From positions 1,695,501 through 1,759,500 of the forward strand of contig NZ_CP130565.1 in assembly GCF_030534335.1 (NCBI RefSeq): 64,000 bases of DNA. The letters run 5' to 3'. The position numbers and the translations under genes are program-made. The number at the start of each line of letters is the position of its first letter. Positions within the stretch are counted from its first letter, which is position 1. Below are positions 1 through 10,034 of the stretch, in pieces. The notes under the pieces were generated by a model, which saw nothing but the letters and a program-made list of their open reading frames with translations, ran no database searches and was not told where the DNA came from. Source of the DNA: Marivirga harenae. GTDB taxonomy: Bacteria > Bacteroidota > Bacteroidia > Cytophagales > Cyclobacteriaceae.

Positions 1-1
1 A

Positions 2-1108
2 TCAAATGGACAGCAGAAAGCCGCAGATTTTATTGTGGAAGAGTTAAAATCATGTAATGTAAAGGCTGGAGTAGAGGATGCTTTTAGACAAGAATTATCG
101 TATCCGGTAAATACTTTCCCAGGGACTGTGCAGTATTCAGTGGTAAGTAGTACCACAGTTAAAATTTATGCAATAGGTAAAGATTTCCTTTTCCACTCTG
201 CATCGGCACCGATGGAGCTGGAGGGTGAAATCAAAGCTATTTCTACGGAAGCTGAAATAGATAGAAAGGTTAAAAATCAAATTTTCTATATTGAAAAGAA
301 TGTAGATAATGCTAAGGAGGTGACTGAGTTAACACAGCGATTTCTATTTAAAAATAGCGCAAAAGGTAATTTACTCATTATTCAAGACAGTTCTAAATGG
401 AGTTGGTTTCCATCTTCAGAATCATCTGAAAATGCTGTGCTCTACGTAAAGGATAAACTACCAAAGCATTCAAAAGTAAGCGTGATAAATGAGTCCAAGT
501 TTATTTCAAATTTCAGATCATCCAATGTGGTTGGGAAAATAAAAGGACAAAGAAGTGACTCTGTCATGATGCTTTCTGCTCATTATGATCATTTAGGAGA
601 GCAGGGAAATGCAGTATTCAAAGGAGCAAATGATAATGCCTCAGGCGTGGTGATGTTGCTTGCTTTGGCAAAATATTTTGCAGAAAATCAACCCAAGTTT
701 GACACCTATTTTCTATTTACGACAGCTGAGGAAATTGGACTTTTGGGAAGTTATTATTTCATTGAAAATTCTCCTTTTGATTTAAGGAAAATCAATATGC
801 TTATTAATTTGGATATGGTTGGGACGGGTGATGAAGGTATTATGGTAGTAAATGCCAAAAAACAAAACCAGTATTTCAACTTACTTAAACAGCTAAATAA
901 AGATAGAATATTTGAAATCAAAGCCAGGGGAGAAGCATGCAATAGCGACCATTGCCTGTTTGATAGAGTGGGTGTTCCAGCCGTGTTTATTTATACGTTA
1001 GGGGGCAAGCAAGCATATCATGATATTTACGACAATGGGGAAGAATTAAGTTTGGAGGCCTTTGATGATTTGCATGATTTATTGATTGAGAGCTTAGAAA
1101 AATATTGA
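2..1108 (+). CDS. M28 family metallopeptidase, 5'-truncated
   Basis: This is a zinc-dependent aminopeptidase-like protein of the M28 family whose start lies before the window. The frame stays open to the left edge (SNGQQKAADFIVEELK), so the GTG at 35 is not the real start. Metal-ligand motifs are visible in order: HYDHLG, then GANDNASGV, then TTAEEIGLLGS with the catalytic Glu pair, NLDMVG, and a final His in AYHDIYDN. M28 enzymes of this kind in Bacteroidota are usually secreted or lipoprotein peptidases; the signal peptide cannot be seen here. The next gene is convergent. Confidence 0.88.
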   Translation, partial: SNGQQKAADFIVEELKSCNVKAGVEDAFRQELSYPVNTFPGTVQYSVVSSTTVKIYAIGKDFLFHSASAPMELEGEIKAISTEAEIDRKVKNQIFYIEKNVDNAKEVTELTQRFLFKNSAKGNLLIIQDSSKWSWFPSSESSENAVLYVKDKLPKHSKVSVINESKFISNFRSSNVVGKIKGQRSDSVMMLSAHYDHLGEQGNAVFKGANDNASGVVMLLALAKYFAENQPKFDTYFLFTTAEEIGLLGSYYFIENSPFDLRKINMLINLDMVGTGDEGIMVVNAKKQNQYFNLLKQLNKDRIFEIKARGEACNSDHCLFDRVGVPAVFIYTLGGKQAYHDIYDNGEELSLEAFDDLHDLLIESLEKY

Positions 1109-1125
1109 GTGGCTCGGAAGATGGA

Positions 1126-2349
1126 TTAAGCACTCAAACTAAAAATAGAACGGATTTCAGCTTCATGCTGGTAGTTTTTGCCTTCAATAGCTTGAACAAA
1201 ATGATTACTTAATTCTATGCGACTAAAAAATTGTTCAGCAGTGTCTCTTGAAGCTTGTTGGTATTTGCTTAAAAGCTCTGGTGAATCAATAAAGGGCTTT
1301 ATTTTCTCGCCAAATTCCGCTGGAAAATCCGAATCAGCAAAAAATCCAATATGGCGTTTTTCTACTAAACCCCTGATCCATCCTTGAATATTGGTAATGA
1401 TTAATTTGCCTGAGGCGATGGCGTCAAAAAATTTATTAGGTGAGTTAGTTCTTAAAACAGGTTTGTGTAAAAAAGATACATAGCAAGCATCCGTGACGTT
1501 CATGACATCTCGTACATCTTCTTTAGTACCATAAGGAATAAAGAAAACATTCTTTAGTTGATTTCTGGCAACGTAGTCTTTTACATCCAAAAGACTTGAT
1601 CCCTCACCCATTATTAAAAAACGTATTGGTAAATGAGCTGAAAGTTCAGCGCATTTTATCAAACTCATGAGGTCGTTTACGGGGCCAACGGCTCCAAAGT
1701 AACTTACCACGAACTTATTTTTCACTCCAAATTGCAAAACCAAATCCTCATCTTTCTCCTCTACCCGTTGAAAGAAATCACAATCTGCAACATTTGGGAT
1801 TAGTTCTACTTTTACTTCTGGCGCCCTTCTTTCAATATGATTTCGCATGCCAGGAGACAAAGCTATTACTCTTTCTGCATTTTGATAAAAGTTTAGCTCT
1901 TGCTTTTCAAGCCACAATTTTAGCAGTGGGTTTTTAATTACGCCCATCTGAATTGGGGCCTCGGGCCACAAATCTCGAACTTCAAAAATGTAAGGGATAT
2001 GAAATTTCTTCTTTGCCCATCGTGCAATAAAGCCAACGGTCAGAGGTGTACTTGTTGCTATGATCTTATCGTAATCATGATTTTCAAGAATAAATCTCTT
2101 GCAGAAATGTATAAAGTAAAGGAAAGCTCTAATTCTTTTGAGAAAGCCAAACTGATTTTCATAACGGACCGCTAAATAACGAACCATTAATCCATCAACT
2201 TTTTTTGAAATGGTTTTGATTTCATTGTGCGCAGTCAATATCTCTACATTGTGCCCCTTGGCTTTTAAAGCTTGTGCCATGAAGTAAGAGCGGTTCGCAC
2301 CGCCCTCATCTGGTGTTTTAAAATATTGATGGATGTATAAGATTTTCAT
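1126..2349 (-). CDS. Glycosyltransferase family 4 protein
   Basis: This 407-residue protein is a GT-B fold glycosyltransferase of the GT4/WbuB-like type, probably transferring a nucleotide-sugar residue onto a surface polysaccharide. The N-terminus MKILYIHQYFKTPDEGGANR is the typical acceptor-domain start with a Gly-rich loop. The nucleotide-binding half carries VELIPNVADCDFF and RTNSPNKFFDAIASGK, the family's usual donor-site region. It stands alone between an M28 peptidase and ypdA, so no polysaccharide locus supports a substrate assignment. The donor and acceptor sugars are unknown. Confidence 0.85.
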   Translation of the reverse strand: MKILYIHQYFKTPDEGGANRSYFMAQALKAKGHNVEILTAHNEIKTISKKVDGLMVRYLAVRYENQFGFLKRIRAFLYFIHFCKRFILENHDYDKIIATSTPLTVGFIARWAKKKFHIPYIFEVRDLWPEAPIQMGVIKNPLLKLWLEKQELNFYQNAERVIALSPGMRNHIERRAPEVKVELIPNVADCDFFQRVEEKDEDLVLQFGVKNKFVVSYFGAVGPVNDLMSLIKCAELSAHLPIRFLIMGEGSSLLDVKDYVARNQLKNVFFIPYGTKEDVRDVMNVTDACYVSFLHKPVLRTNSPNKFFDAIASGKLIITNIQGWIRGLVEKRHIGFFADSDFPAEFGEKIKPFIDSPELLSKYQQASRDTAEQFFSRIELSNHFVQAIEGKNYQHEAEIRSIFSLSA

Positions 2350-2415
2350 TTAACCGCTAAAGTAATGGCTTAAGCTTTATAACAAATAACTATTCAAATT
2401 AATTTTTAGTAATTC

Positions 2416-3395
2416 CTATTTGAAGGCCATTTTCTTGTTTTTAATATCATCTATTATCATATCAGCATGTACACGGCTGTTTTCGATAAACCATTTATTC
2501 GTCTCCATCCCTCCACAAATAACCCCAGCTAAATAAATTCCTTCTACATTGGTCTCCATGCTTTTCGGATCATAAATTGGTGCGTAAGGAGATTCTTGAT
2601 TTTTCTTTACACCCATATCACTTAAGAATTCATAATTAGGCTCATAACCTGTCATCGCCAATACAAAATCATTTTCTATAGTCACTTTACCTTCTGGAGT
2701 TTCGATATCGATTTCATTTCCTCTTATGGAACTAATTTCACTTTCAAAATATGCTTTAATGCTACCTTCTTTGATTCTATTTTCTATGTCAGGCTTCACC
2801 CAATATTTTACGGTCTTGCGGATTTCTTCCTCTCTGATGATCATGGTGACTTCCTTGGCCCTTTTCGATAGCATTCCAGAGCGGCATCTACCGCTGAATT
2901 TGCTGCTCCAACAATGGCTAATTTCATATCGAAATATGGATGAGCTTCTTTATAATAGTGAGATACTTTTGGTAAATCCTCTCCAGCTATTCCTAAATTG
3001 TGGGGTAAATCATAAAAGCCAGTCGCTACTATAATGTTCTCAGCTTGAAGGTCGAATTTTTCTGTATTAACCTTAAATCCAGCATCATTTTTCTCTACTT
3101 TTTTCACAGCATTGTAAAGTGAGGTCTTCAGTTGATGAGAACTGGTCACTCTTCTGTAATATTCCAATGCTTCCATTCTAGTAGGCTTTGGATTATGCGA
3201 GATGAAGGGTACTCCTCCAATTTCCAGCTTATCAGAAGTACTGAAAAAAGTCATACCATAAGGATAATGATAAATGGAGTTAACTAAAGTGCCCTTATCC
3301 ACAATCAGATAAGTTAAACCTGCTGACTCTGCTTTTATTCCACATGCTAATCCAATAGGGCCTGCACCAATTATTAAGAGATCTATATTTTGCAT
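2416..3395 (-). pseudogene. ypdA: YpdA family bacillithiol disulfide reductase, frameshifted
   Basis: Two adjacent frames together encode one flavin reductase of about 326 residues, the normal YpdA length. The first (from ATG at 3395) has the FAD motif [14 protein letters not shown] and the NADPH motif [13 protein letters not shown]. The second continues with [13 protein letters not shown] and ends with GIYLAGVICGGMETNKWFIE. The break is at 2859-2861, where the coding strand reads CGA AAA GGG CCA AGG; one extra G would restore R-K-G-A-K-E-V. YpdA reduces bacillithiol disulfide with NADPH, and a YtxJ protein near 39.9 kb belongs to the same redox system. The lesion may be a real mutation or a sequencing error. 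Confidence 0.85.
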
Positions 3396-3619
3396 TTAAT
3401 TGAAATCTTGAGTTCTATTTACTATCTAAACTAATACGAGAAGGGGAGTGAAAGTTTTAAGAAACCAAGCTTTTGTGCAAATGTTGAACTTTTAAGAGGC
3501 AGAAAAGTATAAAAACCTGTCAGTTTTATCAAAATCGAAGGTAATTATCCAAATAGAAGTTAGATAATCAGCTACCTCCAAAATCTGACAGGTTTACAGC
3601 TCCCTCGTACGGATCGAAA
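3396..3619. other. Intergenic region with inverted-repeat element
   Basis: There is no gene here. The stretch between serS and ypdA holds a long imperfect hairpin at 3513-3595, listed separately, and upstream DNA of ypdA. I see no convincing promoter box. Confidence 0.5.
3513..3595. repeat. 83-bp inverted-repeat element (REP/MITE-like)
   Basis: An 11-bp perfect inverted repeat, AAACCTGTCAG at 3513-3523 and CTGACAGGTTT at 3585-3595, encloses a second imperfect palindrome (AGGTAATTATC against GATAATCAGCTACCT). The whole unit could fold into a cruciform or long hairpin. It lies downstream of serS, whose gene ends at 3620 on the minus strand, so it might also act in transcription termination. 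No second copy was seen in this window. Confidence 0.55.
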
Positions 3620-4894
3620 TTAATCAATCCACTCAAAGCCCGTATAGGATTGCAATACTTTGGGAACTTTTATTCCTTTTTCAGTTTGATTATTTTCCAA
3701 AATGGCTGCCAATATTCTAGGGAATGCTAATGCACTGCCATTCAAAGTGTGCAATAAAAGTTTTTTCTTATCTGCGTCTTTATATCGCAGCTTTAATCTA
3801 TTGGCCTGATAAGTTTCAAAATTAGAAACTGAGCTAACTTCTAACCATTTTTCTTGTGCTGCAGACCAAACCTCCATATCATAAGTTAAGGCAGAAGTGA
3901 ACCCTAAATCGCCTCCGCATAATCTCAATACACGATAGGGGAGTTCCAATTTATTTAATAGGCTTTGGATATATGTACTCATTTCTTCCAATGCTTGATA
4001 TGATTTGTCAGGATGCTGAACCTGAACAATTTCTACTTTATCGAATTGGTGCAATCGATTCAACCCTCTCACATGCGCTCCCCAAGATCCAGCTTCTTTT
4101 CGAAAACAAGGCGTATAGGCTGTTAACTTGATAGGTAAATCCTCCTCATTAATGATTTCATCTCTAAACAGATTGGTGATCGGTACTTCTGCTGTTGGAA
4201 TCATGTATAAATCCGTATCTTCTATATGATACATCTGTCCTTCTTTATCAGGAAGTTGACCTGTACCGATTCCAGATGCCTCATTAACTACAATAGGTGG
4301 CTGAATTTCTTTAAATCCTTGTTTACCAGCTTCATCCAAAAAGAAATTTAATAAAGCACGTTGCATCCTTGCCCCTTTACCCTTGTAGACAGGGAATCCT
4401 GCACCTGTAATTTTAATTCCTAAATCAAAATCTATGATGTCATAATCTTTGATTAAATCCCAATGTGGTTTATTGCCTGGATGCAATTCTGGCTTTTTAC
4501 CATGTTCGGAAATAATTTCATTATCATCTTCGCCTTTGCCTTTTTTTACGTCTGCATGAGGAATATTTGGAATTTGATATAAGCTATCCGTTAATTCTTT
4601 CTCTATTGCTTGAGATTCCTCCTGCAGCATCTTACTTTTTTGCTTCAATTCGGCAGTTTTAACCTTTACTTGTTCCGCTTCTTCCTTTTTTCCCTCCTTC
4701 ATTAAAATGCCGATGCTTTTGGAGATTTTATTGGATTCGGCAAGCACTGCATCCAATTCTGTTTGAAGTGCTTTTCTTTTATCATCCAATGCAATTACAC
4801 CATCTATGAGTGCTTCAGCATTTTCTATGTTCCTTTTCACTAAGCCTTTAACTGCTTCGGCTTTACCTTCACGTAAATTTGCAACTTGTAACAT
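3620..4894 (-). CDS. serS: Serine--tRNA ligase
   Basis: This class II aminoacyl-tRNA synthetase charges tRNA-Ser with serine. The 424-residue length is normal for bacterial SerRS. Residues about 27-105 form the antiparallel coiled-coil arm that grips the tRNA long arm. The catalytic core shows motif 2 in CFRKEAGSWGAHVRG and motif 3 in NGSALAFPRILAAILENNQ. The start MLQVANLREG fits the family. It is transcribed divergently from rho. Confidence 0.97.
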   Translation of the reverse strand: MLQVANLREGKAEAVKGLVKRNIENAEALIDGVIALDDKRKALQTELDAVLAESNKISKSIGILMKEGKKEEAEQVKVKTAELKQKSKMLQEESQAIEKELTDSLYQIPNIPHADVKKGKGEDDNEIISEHGKKPELHPGNKPHWDLIKDYDIIDFDLGIKITGAGFPVYKGKGARMQRALLNFFLDEAGKQGFKEIQPPIVVNEASGIGTGQLPDKEGQMYHIEDTDLYMIPTAEVPITNLFRDEIINEEDLPIKLTAYTPCFRKEAGSWGAHVRGLNRLHQFDKVEIVQVQHPDKSYQALEEMSTYIQSLLNKLELPYRVLRLCGGDLGFTSALTYDMEVWSAAQEKWLEVSSVSNFETYQANRLKLRYKDADKKKLLLHTLNGSALAFPRILAAILENNQTEKGIKVPKVLQSYTGFEWID

Positions 4895-5145
4895 TCTCCA
4901 ATATTTTTGGCAAAATAAGCTATTTTTGGTGGTATTATAAACAGAAAACTGCCTTTAATGCTAATTTCTCTTTTATATTTCTTAAAATCCTTGACAATTA
5001 AAAAACCTTGGCATATCATTGTAGTATCTAAAAATAATTCGGGGCAAAGTTCAAGTGCCTCGTTCAAAATTATCCAAAACATTATATCTAATTTATCATA
5101 CCGAAAAATCGGGGTCTCAAATCCCGAAAAAGTAAAAATCCCTTT

Positions 5146-6783
5146 ATGTATAACATTGAAGAATTAAACTTAAAGCTACTTTCTGAACTTAAAGAGATAG
5201 CAGAAAAACTGGGAGTAGCCCAGTACAAGAAATTGCCGAAGAAAGAATTGATTTACAAGATTTTGGATCAACAAGCACTTTTACCTGAAAGTGATTTACC
5301 AAAAAAAGAAGAAGAGAAAACTACTCCTAAATCAGCTCCGGCTCCAAAAAAGGAAACAGCTCCAAAAGCTAAAGCGCCAAAGCGAGAAGAAAAGTCAGAA
5401 AATAAGGCAGAAAAAAAATCTGAGGATGTACCTGCAAAACAAGAAGCAAGTGCTGACGATAAAACAGATCGTAAACCGCGCCCAGCCCCGAAAGATAAAC
5501 GACCAAGACCTGAAAGAACTGAGCGTTCCAATGACAAAGAGGACCGAGCTAATAGACCCGAAAGAGCTGAGCGTTCCAATGATAAAGAGGAACGAGCCAA
5601 TAAACCTGAGAGAGGTGAGAGAAAAGAAAGAACTGATAACCGATCTAAGAAAGCCGATATTAAGGATTTTGATGGAATCATCGAAAATGAAGGTGTTTTG
5701 GAAATGATGCAAGATGGATACGGTTTTTTACGTTCCTCTGATTATAATTATTTAGCAAGTCCTGATGATATTTATGTTTCGCCATCTCAAATTAAATTGT
5801 TTGGCTTAAAAACTGGTGATACAGTGAAAGGTCAAATCAGACCCCCAAAGGAAGGGGAAAAATACTTTGCGCTTCTAAGGGTTTCTTCTGTTAATGGAAA
5901 AACAACTGAGGAAATAAGAGATAGAGTTCCATTCGAATACTTAACTCCACTTTTCCCTGAAGAGAAATTCAACTTAAGTACAAAGCCTAACAAATATTCA
6001 ACTCGTATTTTAGATCTATTTGCACCAATAGGTAAAGGCCAACGGGGGATGATAGTAGCTCAACCAAAAACAGGTAAAACTGAGCTATTGAAGGAAGTAG
6101 CAAATGCTATGGCTGAAAACCATCCGGAAGCTTATTTATTAATTTTGCTAATTGACGAACGTCCTGAAGAGGTTACAGATATGGCTCGTTCAGTAAAAGC
6201 GGAAGTGGTAAGTTCTACTTTTGATGAGCAAGCAGATAGACATGTGAAAGTGGCTAGTATGGTGCTTGAAAAAGCAAAAAGGATGGTAGAATGTGGGCAT
6301 GATGTTGTAATCCTTTTAGATTCCATCACTAGACTAGCAAGGGCATACAATACTGTAATCCCATCTTCTGGTAAGATTTTGTCAGGTGGTGTCGATGCAA
6401 ATGCTTTACACAAACCGAAGAGATTCTTTGGAGCAGCACGTAACTTAGAAAATGGAGGTTCATTAACCATTTTAGCAACTGCTTTAATTGAAACCGGTTC
6501 AAAAATGGACGAGGTGATCTTTGAGGAGTTCAAAGGAACAGGTAATATGGAATTGGTGCTAGACAGAAAATTAGCAAACAAGCGTATTTTCCCTGCTATT
6601 GATGTTCCAGCATCTGGTACCAGAAGAGAAGACTTATTGATGAGCAAGGAAGAATTGCAAAGAGTTTGGATATTACGTAAATTCATGGCAGATATGAACT
6701 CGGGAGAAGCAATGGAACTTTTATTAACTAAAATGAAAGGAACTGTTGATAACAATGAGTTTTTGATTTCCATGAATGGATAG
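5146..6783 (+). CDS. rho: Transcription termination factor Rho
   Basis: Rho is the hexameric RNA helicase that terminates transcription. The 545-residue protein has the Rho_N domain at about 1-45, a long Lys/Glu/Arg/Pro-rich insertion at about 47-170, the RNA-binding cold-shock-like domain at about 175-250, then the ATPase. Walker A is QPKTGKTE and Walker B is [16 protein letters not shown]. The insertion contains an imperfect repeat ([16 protein letters not shown] and a near copy). E. coli Rho has 419 residues, so nearly all the excess is this insertion, which is common in Bacteroidota. A strong hairpin follows the stop. Confidence 0.97.
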   Translation: MYNIEELNLKLLSELKEIAEKLGVAQYKKLPKKELIYKILDQQALLPESDLPKKEEEKTTPKSAPAPKKETAPKAKAPKREEKSENKAEKKSEDVPAKQEASADDKTDRKPRPAPKDKRPRPERTERSNDKEDRANRPERAERSNDKEERANKPERGERKERTDNRSKKADIKDFDGIIENEGVLEMMQDGYGFLRSSDYNYLASPDDIYVSPSQIKLFGLKTGDTVKGQIRPPKEGEKYFALLRVSSVNGKTTEEIRDRVPFEYLTPLFPEEKFNLSTKPNKYSTRILDLFAPIGKGQRGMIVAQPKTGKTELLKEVANAMAENHPEAYLLILLIDERPEEVTDMARSVKAEVVSSTFDEQADRHVKVASMVLEKAKRMVECGHDVVILLDSITRLARAYNTVIPSSGKILSGGVDANALHKPKRFFGAARNLENGGSLTILATALIETGSKMDEVIFEEFKGTGNMELVLDRKLANKRIFPAIDVPASGTRREDLLMSKEELQRVWILRKFMADMNSGEAMELLLTKMKGTVDNNEFLISMNG

Positions 6784-6811
6784 ATTTGCAAAGAAAATAA
6801 TCAACTTACCA

Positions 6812-6838
6812 AAGCGGCTCCTTGTTGAGGAGCCGCTT
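6812..6838 (+). terminator. Strong hairpin after rho stop
   Basis: A perfect 10-bp stem, AAGCGGCTCC at 6812-6821 and GGAGCCGCTT at 6829-6838, has a 7-base loop and lies 28 bases after the rho stop, followed by AATTTATATT. It would sit inside the coding region if corA started at 6776. It looks like the rho terminator or an attenuator, and so favours a later corA start. Confidence 0.55.
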
Positions 6839-6862
6839 AATTTATATTCAGGCATTCGCGGT

Positions 6863-7918
6863 ATGTTTCGCGAAAGCTCCAAAATTGCAGGCCTTCCTCC
6901 TGGAAGCGCGGTCTACACCGGGGTTAGGAAAGATACCCCTTTTAATATTGATCTCTTTACCTATCGGGAAAATCACCTAGAAGAGAGAATAAACATATCT
7001 ATTGAAGAGGCTACCAATATGCCCAATGATGGAAACTTTCATTGGCTGAATATTGAAGGTTTAAATCATGTTGATAATATTAAAACGATTTGTGAATCAT
7101 TAGGAATCCACCCCCTTAATATGGAGGATATTCTTTCAGTTGGGCAAAGACCACAAATAGAAGACACAGGAAGTTATCTTTTCATTTCTACAAAAATGCT
7201 TCAGTTTGATGAAAAGAAAAATAAAACGATTAACGAGCAAGTCAGCTTTATTCTATTTGAGAATTTATTGATTACATTCCAGGAGCGAAAAGGAGATACT
7301 TTTGAAGCAGTAAGAAATAGATTAAGAGCAGGAAAAGGGAGAATTAGAAAAGAAGGGCTGGATTATTTGCTGTATGCTTTAGTTGACACCGTGGTCGATC
7401 ATTATTTCATTGTCCTGGAAAAGTTTGGTGATATTCTCGAAGAGATAGAGGAACGAATCATGTTTTTGGGTCAAAAACGAGATTTTGATTTGCTTTATAC
7501 CTTAAAACGCGAGTTAATTCATATTAGAAGATCGGTATGGCCATTGCGAGAGGTTATTAGCAAACTAGAAAGAGACGAAATTAAACTTATAAGGAAGCAA
7601 ACCAGAATATTCATCAGAGACGTTTATGAGCATACAATACAAGCCATTGATTCTGTTGAAACATATAGAGACTTTATTTCCAGTTTAGGTGATCTATACC
7701 AATCAGTAATTAGTAACAAATTAAATCAGGTGATGAAAACACTGACCATTTTTTCGGTAGTTTTTATTCCACTAACTTTTATTGCAGGTGTTTACGGAAT
7801 TAATTTTGAGAACGTACCTGAATTTAAATGGGAATACGGCTATGCTTATTTTTGGTCTTTAATAATTGGATTTGCTTTGGTTACTTTAGCTGTTTTCAAA
7901 TATAAAAGGTGGATGTAA
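6863..7918 (+). CDS. corA: CorA family magnesium/cobalt transporter
   Basis: This is a CorA-type divalent cation channel. The long cytoplasmic N-domain ends in two membrane helices at the C-terminus, with the pore signature reading YGINF instead of the usual YGMNF. The frame opens at 6776, overlapping the rho stop by 8 bases (380 residues). I prefer ATG 6863 (351 residues) because it removes the hairpin from the gene and places the conserved GLPPGSAVYTG segment near the N-terminus, as is usual. The Met-to-Ile change in the GMN motif is notable because this motif forms the selectivity filter. Start choice is moderately uncertain. Confidence 0.9.
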   Translation: MFRESSKIAGLPPGSAVYTGVRKDTPFNIDLFTYRENHLEERINISIEEATNMPNDGNFHWLNIEGLNHVDNIKTICESLGIHPLNMEDILSVGQRPQIEDTGSYLFISTKMLQFDEKKNKTINEQVSFILFENLLITFQERKGDTFEAVRNRLRAGKGRIRKEGLDYLLYALVDTVVDHYFIVLEKFGDILEEIEERIMFLGQKRDFDLLYTLKRELIHIRRSVWPLREVISKLERDEIKLIRKQTRIFIRDVYEHTIQAIDSVETYRDFISSLGDLYQSVISNKLNQVMKTLTIFSVVFIPLTFIAGVYGINFENVPEFKWEYGYAYFWSLIIGFALVTLAVFKYKRWM

Positions 7919-7956
7919 GCTAATTACTTTTAAGTGCTTTAATGATTTAAGCAAAT

Positions 7957-8667
7957 ATGGAAAAAGGAGTCTTATATTTAATTCCAACAGTGATTGCTCC
8001 AAACACAGAGTCGAAATCCCTTCCGACTGATCTAGTACAATTGTGCAGTAGCCTAGATTATTACTTAGTAGAAAACATCCGTACAGCAAGAAGATGTCTG
8101 AGTGCAATGAATATTTCCAAACCTATTCCTGAAATTACCTTTCATGAATTGAGTAAAAAAACAGAAGAATCGGAAATAGCAGGTTTAATGCAACCGCTTT
8201 TTGAAGGTAAATCTATTGGCATCATGTCTGAAGCAGGCTGTCCTGGTATTGCAGATCCTGGATCTAAGGCAGTTTCTTACGCACACGCACAAGGTATAAG
8301 AGTTGAACCATGGGTTGGCCCCTCTTCCATTTTTCTTGCATTGATGGCATCTGGGTTCAGTGGGCAATCTTTTGCCTTCTCCGGCTACTTACCAATAGAT
8401 AAAAAAGAAAAGACTCAAGCCATCAGGGCACTGGAACAAACTGCATTTAAGACTGGTCAGACCCAAATTTTCATGGAAACTCCTTACCGAAACAATCAGT
8501 TAGTGGAAGATATTGTAAAAATTTGTTCTCCTCAACTGAAATTGTGTATTGCAAAAGATATTAATGGGGTAGGCGAAATGATTAAAACGGATACGATCCA
8601 AAACTGGAAAAAGAGTAAACCTGATTTACATAAGTCGCCATGTATTTTTTTATTCGGAAACAATTAA
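7957..8667 (+). CDS. RsmI-like SAM-dependent methyltransferase (TP-methylase fold)
   Basis: This 236-residue protein belongs to the tetrapyrrole-methylase fold group that includes RsmI, the 16S rRNA ribose methyltransferase. It has LYLIPTVIAPN at the N-terminus, then GKSIGIMSEAGCPGIADPG, which matches the RsmI SAM-site segment, and WVGPSSIFLALMASG. It lacks the C-terminal extension of full RsmI and is somewhat shorter, so it is probably the Bacteroidota paralogue and its RNA target is unknown. It lies just upstream of metK, which makes its cosubstrate. Confidence 0.82.
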   Translation: MEKGVLYLIPTVIAPNTESKSLPTDLVQLCSSLDYYLVENIRTARRCLSAMNISKPIPEITFHELSKKTEESEIAGLMQPLFEGKSIGIMSEAGCPGIADPGSKAVSYAHAQGIRVEPWVGPSSIFLALMASGFSGQSFAFSGYLPIDKKEKTQAIRALEQTAFKTGQTQIFMETPYRNNQLVEDIVKICSPQLKLCIAKDINGVGEMIKTDTIQNWKKSKPDLHKSPCIFLFGNN

Positions 8668-8719
8668 CATTTATCAGACATAAAACAGCAATTAACTAAA
8701 ATAATTATAAATAGTCTAT

Positions 8720-8727
8720 TAAATTTG
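8720..8727 (+). promoter_or_regulatory. Candidate -7 promoter box for metK
   Basis: TAAATTTG matches the Bacteroidota -7 consensus TAnnTTTG and lies 22 bases before the metK start. No clear upstream TTTG box is visible at the usual spacing, so this is a weak call. Confidence 0.4.
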
Positions 8728-8749
8728 CCCCTTGAAAAATTAAAATCTT

Positions 8750-10006
8750 ATGCCTTATTTATTTACCTCAGAATCGGTTTCGGAAGGACACCCTGATAAA
8801 GTAGCCGATCAGATTTCAGATGCATTACTAGATAATTTCTTGGCTTTTGATCCACAATCGAAAGTGGCTTGTGAAACGCTAGTTACAACAGGTTTAACAG
8901 TTTTAAGTGGTGAAGTTCGCAGTAATTCCTACGTGGATGTGCAACAAGTGGCTAGGGACGTGATCAATAGAATAGGCTATACCAAAGGAGAGTATATGTT
9001 TGATGGAAATTCTTGTGGTGTGATTTCTACTATACATGAACAATCTCAAGACATTAACCAAGGTGTAGATAGAGGAAATCCAGAAGAGCAAGGTGCAGGA
9101 GATCAAGGAATGATGTTTGGATATGCCACCAAAGAAACTGAAAATTATATGCCGCTGGCATTAGATCTTTCTCATAAGATATTAATGGAGTTGGCTAAAT
9201 TAAGAAGAGAGAATGATGATATTCAATATTTAAGGCCCGATTCAAAATCACAAGTTACCATTGAATATTCTGATGATAATGTTCCTCAACGAATTGTAGC
9301 AATAGTAGTCTCAACTCAACATGATGGTTTTGACAATGATGACGATAAAATGTTGGCTAAAATCAAAAGTGATATTATAAATATTTTGATTCCAAGAGTA
9401 AAAGCTCAATTAAAGCCTGAATTGCAGAAATTGTTCAGCGACAGTATTAAATATCATATTAATCCAACAGGAAAATTCGTAATTGGCGGGCCACATGGTG
9501 ATGCTGGATTAACTGGGAGAAAAATCATTGTAGATACTTACGGTGGAAAAGGTGCACATGGTGGAGGAGCGTTTTCTGGTAAAGATCCTTCCAAAGTAGA
9601 CAGGTCTGCCGCTTATGCAACTCGTCACATTGCCAAAAATCTGGTAGCTGCTGGAGTTGCTGACGAAATATTAGTTCAAGTTTCTTATGCAATTGGTGTT
9701 GTTGAACCCATGGGAATTTATGTGAACACTTATGGAAGTAAGAAGGTCGACTTGACTGATGGGGAAATAGCCAAGAAGGTTTCTGAGATTTTTGATATGC
9801 GTCCTTATGCAATTGAAACACGACTGAAATTAAGAAATCCAATGTATAGCGAATCTGCTGCTTACGGGCATATGGGTAGAGAACCACAAAAAGTAAATAA
9901 GCACTTTAATGCCAGCAATGGAGAAGTTTTCTCTCAGGAGGTTGAATTATTTACTTGGGAAAAATTGGATTACGTAGATAAGGTGAAAAATGCTTTTGGC
10001 TTGTAA
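8750..10006 (+). CDS. metK: S-adenosylmethionine synthase
   Basis: MetK makes S-adenosylmethionine from methionine and ATP. The 418-residue protein has the N-terminal [20 protein letters not shown] signature, the central [20 protein letters not shown] segment and the phosphate loop [19 protein letters not shown]. It is somewhat longer than E. coli MetK (384 residues) but normal for Bacteroidota. A clear Rho-independent terminator follows. Confidence 0.98.
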   Translation: MPYLFTSESVSEGHPDKVADQISDALLDNFLAFDPQSKVACETLVTTGLTVLSGEVRSNSYVDVQQVARDVINRIGYTKGEYMFDGNSCGVISTIHEQSQDINQGVDRGNPEEQGAGDQGMMFGYATKETENYMPLALDLSHKILMELAKLRRENDDIQYLRPDSKSQVTIEYSDDNVPQRIVAIVVSTQHDGFDNDDDKMLAKIKSDIINILIPRVKAQLKPELQKLFSDSIKYHINPTGKFVIGGPHGDAGLTGRKIIVDTYGGKGAHGGGAFSGKDPSKVDRSAAYATRHIAKNLVAAGVADEILVQVSYAIGVVEPMGIYVNTYGSKKVDLTDGEIAKKVSEIFDMRPYAIETRLKLRNPMYSESAAYGHMGREPQKVNKHFNASNGEVFSQEVELFTWEKLDYVDKVKNAFGL

Positions 10007-10034
10007 AATTCTACGCTTTTAAATTCTTTTGAAG

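Noticed and set aside
5268-5712. Long antisense and alternate-frame ORFs across the Rho insertion
   Set aside because: They are mirror frames of a Lys/Glu-rich repeat-containing segment and give low-complexity Ser- or Lys-rich peptides with no start context.
6132-6791. 219-codon antisense ORF in rho
   Set aside because: It is fully antisense to the conserved Rho ATPase domain and gives no recognisable protein.
9525-9887. Antisense ORF in metK rich in His and Gln
   Set aside because: It mirrors the conserved MetK coding sequence and has no start context.
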